Under the pieces are notes generated by a model. That model searched no databases. It was given only the letters and a program-made list of their open reading frames with translations, and was not told where the DNA came from. 64,000 nt of DNA from CBDBLK01 sp965243145 (GTDB lineage Bacteria; Bdellovibrionota; Bacteriovoracia; Bacteriovoracales; Bacteriovoracaceae), in assembly GCA_965243145.1 (NCBI GenBank), contig CBDEUB010000002.1, forward strand, positions 124,001-188,000, written 5' to 3'. Position 1 is the stretch's first letter, and every line of letters begins with the position of its first letter. Positions 58,358-64,000 of this stretch are shown here, piece by piece. A program made the translations under genes and the position numbers.

Positions 58358-59407
58358 ATGAAATTCAGACCGGCATTTTTTACAATTTCAGATTTTATTG
58401 AGTGGGATCAAACTGAAAAATTAAAACTAAATCCTGATTTTCAAAGGAGGAAAGTATGGCCAGATGCGGCCAAATCATTCTTGATTGATACTATTTTAGA
58501 GGGTATGCCGATTCCAATTATCTACCTGCGCCAGACTGTTGACCCAGATACCAATAAGACGATTAGAGATGTTATTGACGGACAACAACGCCTTTCAACA
58601 ATAATTCAATTTTATAAAAATGAATTTTCAGTAAAAAAAATTACCTCTGATGAATTTACTGGGAAATATATGAACCTTTCTAGAGAACAAAAAGAGGCCT
58701 TTCTTTCGTATCAATTAACTGTGAATGAAATAACTAATGCTGAAAACAGTCTTGTTATTGATATTTTTGGAAGATTAAATACATACTCTGTTACTCTTAA
58801 TAAACAAGAAAAATTACATGCCAAATATGATGGTTTTTTTAAACAAGCTGTTTATGGAATTGCTACAAAATATCATTCATTTTGGGTAGATAATAAAATT
58901 TTTACATTAAAAAAAGTAGCACGGATGTTAGAGGCCGAACTTGTCGGGGATATTTTAGTTGGAATGTTAGATGGGGTTAATAGCAGACAGAAATTAGATT
59001 CATTTTATAATAAATATAACGATTCATTTCCAAGAGAAAAAAATTGCAAATTAACCTTTGAAAAAATAATTAATCTAATAAAGATTATCTTCCCAAATGG
59101 TCTTTCGGATTCCAACTTTTCAAGACCACAAGTATTTTATTCGTTATTTCTTTCCTTATATCACTGCAACCATGATCAATTAAAAGGAATTTCGCTAAAG
59201 CGGAATAAAATTACAGCAAATGATTTGACTAAGACAAAAATACAAGATGCATTAAATAAAATTGATGATATTATAAGTGATAATATTTCAAACAGTAAGG
59301 AAGAAAAAGATTTTTTAGAATCTGTCTCTAAACAGACAACGAATAAACGAAATAGGGAAACAGCAGTAAAATACATTATAAAAAAGATAAATCATACTTT
59401 GCGATAA
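58358..59407 (+). CDS. DUF262 (GmrSD/ParB-like) protein
   Basis: A 349-residue protein from ATG 58358. LNPDFQRRKVWPDAAKSFLI, then GMPIPIIYLR and DVIDGQQRLSTI (71-82) are the DUF262 ParB/Srx-like NTPase motifs; the DGQQR loop binds nucleotide. No C-terminal DUF1524 HNH domain is present, so it is a DUF262-only form. It is followed two bases later by a HEPN gene; DUF262-HEPN pairs are known in defence islands. Confidence 0.85.
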   Translation: MKFRPAFFTISDFIEWDQTEKLKLNPDFQRRKVWPDAAKSFLIDTILEGMPIPIIYLRQTVDPDTNKTIRDVIDGQQRLSTIIQFYKNEFSVKKITSDEFTGKYMNLSREQKEAFLSYQLTVNEITNAENSLVIDIFGRLNTYSVTLNKQEKLHAKYDGFFKQAVYGIATKYHSFWVDNKIFTLKKVARMLEAELVGDILVGMLDGVNSRQKLDSFYNKYNDSFPREKNCKLTFEKIINLIKIIFPNGLSDSNFSRPQVFYSLFLSLYHCNHDQLKGISLKRNKITANDLTKTKIQDALNKIDDIISDNISNSKEEKDFLESVSKQTTNKRNRETAVKYIIKKINHTLR

Positions 59408-59408
59408 G

Positions 59409-60050
59409 ATGAACTTCAAGAACGGATTTAAAATATTTACCAAGAGTACAGGGGAACTATGTTCCTTATTGGAAAATTCGCTTGAGTCTATAAGAAAAAA
59501 TTCTGACTCATTGCGACGAAATGATCAATATAAAATATACGAACTTTGCTATTTGAAGCTATTTATAGCGTTTGAAGAATTTACTGAATGTACTTTTGTA
59601 TCTTATTTATTGGGCAAAAAGACACCATTGGGATATTCACCAAAGCTGATTTGTAAAGCAAAAAATGAAGTTCAAGCACTTGATATTATAAGTGGCAAAG
59701 TCTTGAAAAAAAGTGAATACATCGAATGGGGTAATTTAAACTCTCTGGCAAGAAAAGCAGAAGTATTATTCAACGGATTAAACCCTTATCAAAATTTACT
59801 TGAGCGCTCTGATTACAGAACATTTAAAGATTTAAGAAACTCAATTGCTCATACATTAAGTTTTCATAAAAATCCTGTTAAGGATATTCAAGAAAGGTTT
59901 TCATTGCTTCCCTATGATCCTTCTGCTAAAACACCGGGTGAACTACTTGCAAAGAGAATAAAAATAAAAGAAGAAGAACGATTTTTTTTCTATTTTTTGA
60001 AAGATGAAATTATAAAGTCTGCTGAAATTTTAATGACAGACCCTAGATAA
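59409..60050 (+). CDS. HEPN protein paired with DUF262 (MAE_28990/18760-like)
   Basis: A 213-residue helical protein. FIAFEEFTECTFVSYLLGKK, then a late R-x4-H motif RNSIAH (Arg143, His148) in TFKDLRNSIAHTLS identifies a HEPN RNase fold of the MAE_28990/MAE_18760 kind. With the DUF262 protein it probably forms a nucleotide-gated RNA-cutting defence or TA system; this is inference from family pairing. Confidence 0.7.
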   Translation: MNFKNGFKIFTKSTGELCSLLENSLESIRKNSDSLRRNDQYKIYELCYLKLFIAFEEFTECTFVSYLLGKKTPLGYSPKLICKAKNEVQALDIISGKVLKKSEYIEWGNLNSLARKAEVLFNGLNPYQNLLERSDYRTFKDLRNSIAHTLSFHKNPVKDIQERFSLLPYDPSAKTPGELLAKRIKIKEEERFFFYFLKDEIIKSAEILMTDPR

Positions 60051-60071
60051 CTTGATTTCTAAACGGGTTTG

Positions 60072-60160
60072 AAATTTTAAGGGATGAGTTTTGTAGTGGA
60101 GTGTCTGCTAAGACAGGGAGTGCCGGCGAGACGGCCGGGAGTGGGAAGTCTAAGGGGTAG
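60072..60160 (+). repeat. Spacer repeat R-c
   Basis: AGACAGGGAGTGCCGGCGAG followed by ACGGCCGGGAG is nearly identical to the core at 58098-58127. It separates the DUF262/HEPN pair from the next gene, 10-20 bp before its start region. Confidence 0.7.
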
Positions 60161-60171
60161 AAAAGAAAGGG

Positions 60172-60915
60172 ATGAGCGAAAAAGAAGAAATCCCGGATAT
60201 TCTCGATGCTTGGAAAGAAAAGAAAGACCCCAATTTGGATGATGTTGATTCAAGGGATTTTTCAAATTACGGCCGTGCTAGGCATTGGATCAAGCATTGG
60301 AGTCCGTCCAATAGATGGTGCAGAAAAGCTTTTTTTGAAATTCGTGCATGGAAAGAACTTCGTTTAAAAGACATAGGTCGAAAACTAAATGACCCGGGAG
60401 ATGCTTTTTTTCGTGTATTTTATTGCGATCCTTATCCTATGGAGATGACTATTTGGGCGGAGGTGACAGAAGCGTTTTTTGATCAAAAATCGGCCAAGGA
60501 AATAAATGACTTCATCAAGGCCAATTTCAAAGAGGCTGAACATGGTTGTCGGCCCAATTCAGATTTTTTAAAATCTATCAACAGTGGTCTGCCCGATTTT
60601 TATTCTCAGAAAGAAATCGCAAACAGTGTACTCAGAGAAATAGAAAAGAAAGTACGAAAGGGACAAGAAGGCGGCCCTTACCGTTCTTTAGTAAAGGATT
60701 ACGGTCGCGGGGTTCTGATTGTCGGTATTCCATTCTGGTTTTATTTTTGGCCTCCAAAACCAACAGAGGCGCAGGAACTCATTAATGATTTTTCAATTTG
60801 CCTCGAACTGGGTATCAAGAAAATGGAAAAAACGATTTTGTGTAAAAAATGGTGTCCATTCGATTCTATTTATGTCGTCTGGGATTCGACTTCGGAATCC
60901 TTTAGAATTGGTTAA
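60172..60915 (+). CDS. Unknown accessory protein
   Basis: A 247-residue protein from ATG 60172 (AAAGAAAGGG upstream). Charged N-terminus, WIKHWSPSNRWCRKAFFEIR, then DPYPMEMTIWAEVTEAF and a hydrophobic VLIVGIPFWFYFWPP. No family recognised. The next frame, open from about 60905 (ADVSFYSDPANIS), might once have been its continuation. Confidence 0.45.
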   Translation: MSEKEEIPDILDAWKEKKDPNLDDVDSRDFSNYGRARHWIKHWSPSNRWCRKAFFEIRAWKELRLKDIGRKLNDPGDAFFRVFYCDPYPMEMTIWAEVTEAFFDQKSAKEINDFIKANFKEAEHGCRPNSDFLKSINSGLPDFYSQKEIANSVLREIEKKVRKGQEGGPYRSLVKDYGRGVLIVGIPFWFYFWPPKPTEAQELINDFSICLELGIKKMEKTILCKKWCPFDSIYVVWDSTSESFRIG

Positions 60916-60959
60916 AAATTGCTGATGTATCGTTTTATTCCGACCCGGCCAATATTTCG

Positions 60960-61358
60960 TTGCAGTCTGCCCTTCCCATGATGAAGATTGCCTCTATTGC
61001 GAAAGCGATAGGGGCCTTTAAGCACATTAAAGGCCATGCTCGTTGGGATAGGTATCCGTCGTTGGAATCAATGTTAAAAGATCAGAGTCGAATTTTTCGT
61101 TTTTCTTCTATGTCCCGTCCTTTAGGCCCCAAGGCCGACTTGAAAATCATAGAGAAAATTAATCCAATAGATTTATGGAAAATAAGAGCGTCTCACAATA
61201 TTTTATGGCTCCGTATATTTATCATATTTAATGGATGGAAGGGTTTATGGCAAAATTTAGCATCCTCATTTTCCTTTAGACGGCGATGGAAAAGATTTAT
61301 TTTACTTCGTCAAGTAACCCAAAGGCAAAGGCAGGATAGAAGGGAAGACGAGGAGTGA
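60960..61358 (+). CDS. Unknown accessory protein
   Basis: About 130 residues from TTG 60960 or ATG 60978. The same frame is open and protein-like further upstream (IADVSFYSDPANISLQSALP), where no usual start exists, so the gene may be 5' truncated or joined to 60172 by a frameshift. MKIASIAKAIGAFKHIKGHA and a basic C-terminus. No family recognised. Confidence 0.4.
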   Translation: MQSALPMMKIASIAKAIGAFKHIKGHARWDRYPSLESMLKDQSRIFRFSSMSRPLGPKADLKIIEKINPIDLWKIRASHNILWLRIFIIFNGWKGLWQNLASSFSFRRRWKRFILLRQVTQRQRQDRREDEE

Positions 61359-61432
61359 TGGCGAGGCGGCCAGAGGGGGAAGAAGTGAGGGGAGGTGTTA
61401 GTCCCCCCTCAAAGTCAGGCCTGGTTTTTGAG
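61340..61432. repeat. Spacer repeat R-d, overlapping an Rpn gene end
   Basis: GCGAGGCGGCCAGAGGGGGA, then AGAAGTGAGGGGAGGTGT and, on the far side, CCTCAAAGTCAGGCCTGG recur at 62577-62645, so both Rpn genes end in the same ~70 bp, including their last codons (NQA). Confidence 0.75.
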
Positions 61433-62401
61433 GGCCTCAATTTCTTCTTTTGAAAGGCCAGTATTTTCTGCGATAATGTCAATGCCAAAACCATTTTTTA
61501 GCATTTTTAAGGCCACTTTTTTCATGCCCTCTTTGAGTCCTTCTTCCCGTCCTTCTTGGCGGCCTTCTTGGCGGCCTTTTGCTTCGCCTTTTTTCCAAGA
61601 GTAGTCTTCCCGGGAAAGTTGATCTCTTCTCTGTTTGTCCCGTTCAACCATAAGTTCTCTGAGTTCTTCGTCCTGAGAAATATCCCATAAGTGTTTGAGT
61701 GCGTCTGCCATGTCTCCTCCTTTTTTTAAAAATGTTTTGCATTCCTCAACGCCAAGCCGATTTGAGTTTTTGAGCAGGTAAGACCACTCGTCCCTGCCAT
61801 TGTCGGGCCTCATCGCATCCTTGCGAAACTTTCCGAGTTCGACAATCACAAAACACAAATCCCTCGACAAGACAAGTCCGGGAGTCTCTTCGGCCATGAG
61901 GTAGCACACATGGCGGTAGCGGTCTTTGACCTCCTGGAATTCCTCCAAATTTTTGGTGCTGAAAACCAGAGAGTAAACAGGTGCCAGTTTTTCATACTTT
62001 TCCCCTCGTTTGAGTTGCTCTGAGTAGAGTCTTCCCGAATAGGCAATTAACCTTTTGATAAAATGGGTTTGGGCAGTGGTTTGGACTTCTACATTTACCA
62101 TTTCCGTTTGCACGCCGGAATTGGTTTCTCTGGCAATTTCCACTTTCAAGTCGAGAATGAACAATTTTCCCGATTCTCCCGGCATGTCGGAGGTGCGCTC
62201 TGAAGTGAGTTCCGGGTTGAGGAGTTTGGCATCGACGACAGAAGAACTCTCCGGCAGGGGTAAAAAGTGGCCCAGCAGGGAGATTAAAAGGCCTTTATTT
62301 TCGGCAAAATATCTCTTGAAGGCCAGGTCGTCGGTCAACTTCACAAAGGCCATGTTTTTTAAAAATTCGGCCAGTGCCTGTAGGTCTTCTTCTTTCAGCA
62401 T
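61415..62401 (-). CDS. Rpn-family PD-(D/E)XK nuclease/transposase-like
   Basis: A 328-residue protein. FVKLTDDLAFKRYFAENKGL, then LLNPEL, FILDLKVEIARETN, VNVEVQTTAQTHFIKRLIAY (D...EVQ core) and YSGRLYSEQLKRGEKYEKLA, PVYSLVFS are the Rpn/PDDEXK_2 pattern; the Asp and the E-x-Q are intact. The tail holds a GRQEGRQEGREEGLKEG repeat. Rpn proteins promote RecA-independent recombination through DNA nicking. Its start region is followed by repeat R-e. Confidence 0.88.
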   Translation of the reverse strand: MLKEEDLQALAEFLKNMAFVKLTDDLAFKRYFAENKGLLISLLGHFLPLPESSSVVDAKLLNPELTSERTSDMPGESGKLFILDLKVEIARETNSGVQTEMVNVEVQTTAQTHFIKRLIAYSGRLYSEQLKRGEKYEKLAPVYSLVFSTKNLEEFQEVKDRYRHVCYLMAEETPGLVLSRDLCFVIVELGKFRKDAMRPDNGRDEWSYLLKNSNRLGVEECKTFLKKGGDMADALKHLWDISQDEELRELMVERDKQRRDQLSREDYSWKKGEAKGRQEGRQEGREEGLKEGMKKVALKMLKNGFGIDIIAENTGLSKEEIEALKNQA

Positions 62402-62445
62402 GATTTTTCCTCAAAAGTGTTACCCAAGCACAGTAATAAGGCCTT

Positions 62446-62645
62446 TCGCCATGGTTTGTCAAGTGCCTTGAGAATTAAAGAAATTCAACAGCTTATAATG
62501 TATAATTTAGAAGAGGTTGGGCCTGCTTCAAAGAATGGGTTTCGTCACGGGATGCCTGTAAGACGGGGAGGCCCAGCGAGGCGGCCAGAGGGGGAAGAAG
62601 TGAGGGGAGGTGTGTGTCTCCCCCTCAAAGTCAGGCCTGGTTTTT
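62446..62645. repeat. Spacer repeat R-e
   Basis: CAAGTGCCTTGAGAATTAAA to GATGCCTGTAAGACGGGGAG (62450-62568) is almost identical to 63684-63799, and the remainder matches R-d. Short open frames in it (IKEIQQLIMYNLEE) recur with the repeat and are not counted as genes. Confidence 0.8.
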
Positions 62646-63622
62646 GATCAGTTCTTCGATTTCGGCGAGAGTCAATTTCGTAACCTTGGCGACAAACTCG
62701 GGGCCTGTGCCGGCAGCAAGGAGGTCACGGGCAATTTCTTTTTCGCGTTCTTGGCGGCCTTCTTTCCGTCCTTCTTGGCGGCCTTTTGCCTCGCCTTTTT
62801 GATGGCCATCTTCCCAATGCTCCTCTCTTTCAGCGAGGCGGTCGCGGCGTTCCTTGTCTCTGGACATGGCGGCCGCGCGCAGTTTTTTATCCTTGGAAAT
62901 GTCCCACAAATGTTTGAGTGCTTCTGCCATCTCTCCCCCTTTTTTTAGGAATTGTTTGCAGTCTTCAAGTTTTAAACTTTTGGAATTTTTAATCATGTAG
63001 GCCCATTCGTCTCTGGTGCTTTCCGCCTTCGCAAGGCCAGTGGTAAATTTGCCGAGTTCAACGATGACAAAGCACATCCCCCGCGACATCACCACCTGGG
63101 GTTCCTTGATGCGCCTGATATTGCACACATGGCGGTAATCGTCTTTGATTTGGGCAAACTCTTTGAGATTCTGAGTGCTAAAGACGAGGGAGTAGACCGG
63201 ATGGAGTTTTTTGTAGGTATCGCCCCGGTCGAGTTGGTCGGAGTAAAGTCTGCCCGAATAGGCCAAAATCCGGTCGGTGAAATTGCGGTGGTTGGAAGTT
63301 TGAACTTCCACATTGACGGTTTCTTTAATAATCTCTCCCTTGGCATTTGTGCGTTGGTATTCGGTCACGACATCGAGGACAAAAGTCTTGCCCCTGTCTT
63401 CCTTTTGTTGTTTGTCGGAAAGCAGTTCGGGGTTGAGGGGAACGGCATCAATAATGAGAGAGTCGTCGGGGAGGGGAAGGAAGTGCTTGATGAGGGATTT
63501 AGGGATTTAAGGACATTCCTGTTTTTAACAAAGAATGCCTTGAAGGAATGGTCATTGGTCAGGGCCAAAAAACCCTTTTCGTTTAAAAAGTCGATGAGTG
63601 CCTGTATGTCTTCTTCTTGCAC
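62631..63622 (-). pseudogene. Rpn-family nuclease gene broken by an 8-bp duplication
   Basis: The two parts, 63365-63622 and 62631-63368, match consecutive pieces of the intact neighbour (61415). The frame is lost at 63493-63508, where AGGGATTT occurs twice in tandem. Removing one copy gives continuous coding ..VLKSLIKHFLPLPDDS..NPELLSD..FVLDVVTEYQ, ~328 residues. The core motifs VNVEVQTSNHRNFTDRILAY and the tail GRQEGRKEGRQE remain. It could be a dead gene or a slippage switch. Confidence 0.8.
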
Positions 63623-63679
63623 GATTGCCTCCCAAAAAGTCTCAATACTTAGAGTTAGTCATATACCTTTCGCGGTGGT

Positions 63680-63880
63680 CTGACAAGTGCCTTGAGAATT
63701 AAAGAAATTCAACAGCTTATAATGTATAATTTAGAAGAGATTGGGCCTGCCTCAAAGAATGGGTTTCGTCACGGGATGCCTGTAAGACGGGGAGTGCTGG
63801 CGAGACGCTCGGGAAGGAATAAGGGCCGGTTGGGGTTTTATCCGCGCAATGGGTATAGGCAATGGTCGTGGTTTTATTTT
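63680..63880. repeat. Spacer repeat R-f
   Basis: The first ~115 bp equal R-e; then AGTGCTGGCGAGACGCTCGG and TTTTATCCGCGCAATGGG, the core and tail of the R family. The stretch 63623-63965 contains only this repeat and AT-rich sequence. Confidence 0.75.
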
Positions 63881-63965
63881 GTAAATAAAATATATTTCTG
63901 AAATTGGTTTTTAAGTTCTATTTTCAAATTCAGATAGAATAAAATAGCTTGGAGAGTGGATCAAG

Positions 63966-64000
63966 ATGCTCGAAAGGAGATCGGGAGGCGGCCTTTATCA
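63966..64000 (+). CDS. Possible start of a gene cut by the window edge
   Basis: ATG 63966 with GGAGAG about 10 bp upstream opens MLERRSGGGLY before the window ends. Too short to judge. Confidence 0.2.
   Translation, partial: MLERRSGGGLY

Noticed and set aside
62417..62647. Small frames MLPKHSNK... and, at 63692, MRIKEIQQ...
   Set aside because: Both lie in the duplicated spacer repeats R-e and R-f and share only the repeat's translation; coding is not supported.
1..64000. tRNA, rRNA or riboswitch genes
   Set aside because: Scanning by eye found no T-loop/acceptor patterns, rRNA or known riboswitch cores; a covariance-model search would be decisive.

Overview
The window looks like a piece of a Gram-negative chromosome from a deltaproteobacterial-type lineage. 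A Bdellovibrionota/Oligoflexia-like organism is my best guess, made from style only because there is no rRNA. The reasons are very large secreted lipoproteins with Ig-like, RCC1 and 'MQNPA'-type repeats, many lipoboxes and signal peptides, tight operons joined by 4-base ATGA/GTGA overlaps, frequent GTG and TTG starts, and very frequent GGCC in both core and AT-rich genes. I saw no tRNA, rRNA or CRISPR array.

Layout. 0-5.4 kb: a TPR protein, two toxin-antitoxin (TA) cassettes stacked behind its stop codon, then an esterase / DUF2797 / HExxH-protein operon. 5.6-17.2 kb: two giant lipoproteins (an Ig-like one on minus, a 28-repeat RCC1 one on plus) around an AT-rich two-gene block. 17.3-19.8 kb: an AT-rich membrane protein and a Fic protein. 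20-25 kb: a minus-strand operon (membrane protein, inserted cassette, MutT-like Nudix, membrane protein, zinc-ribbon protein, large exported protein). 25-33 kb: secreted repeat proteins, a nucleotidyltransferase TA-like pair, an amidohydrolase lipoprotein, a HAD phosphatase, a DUF4143-type ATPase and a possible orphan nuclease. 33.3-39.8 kb: pyrB, a fused carA-carB and pyrF, so most of the early pyrimidine pathway in one cluster. 39.9-45.5 kb: a Panacea TA pair, a remnant of a type I restriction locus with RhuM and a deoxyribosyltransferase-like protein, and a HEPN gene with a decayed MNT partner. 45.5-54.6 kb: bacterioferritin, envelope proteins, and a 2062-residue lipoprotein ending in a c-type haem domain. 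54.6-64 kb: a very AT-rich accessory island of small paralogues, DUF3800, HEPN, DUF262 and Rpn-nuclease genes separated by a shared GC-rich repeat.

Two features stand out. First, a palindromic element (about 120 or 190 bp, at least six copies) keeps one reading frame open. In three copies it sits in frame and in the same orientation inside conserved genes (carAB, the Nudix gene, a zinc-ribbon membrane protein), adding a similar peptide of about 45-75 residues to each; this resembles the protein-coding palindromic elements described in Rickettsia. Its end stems co-vary from copy to copy. Second, compact units of about 0.76-0.80 kb (two TA modules and one secreted-protein gene) are inserted exactly behind host stop codons. 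Each is bounded by a 29-32 bp duplication of the 3' end of the host gene, and no recombinase is encoded in them. Together these suggest active small-cassette mobility that I do not recognise as a described system.
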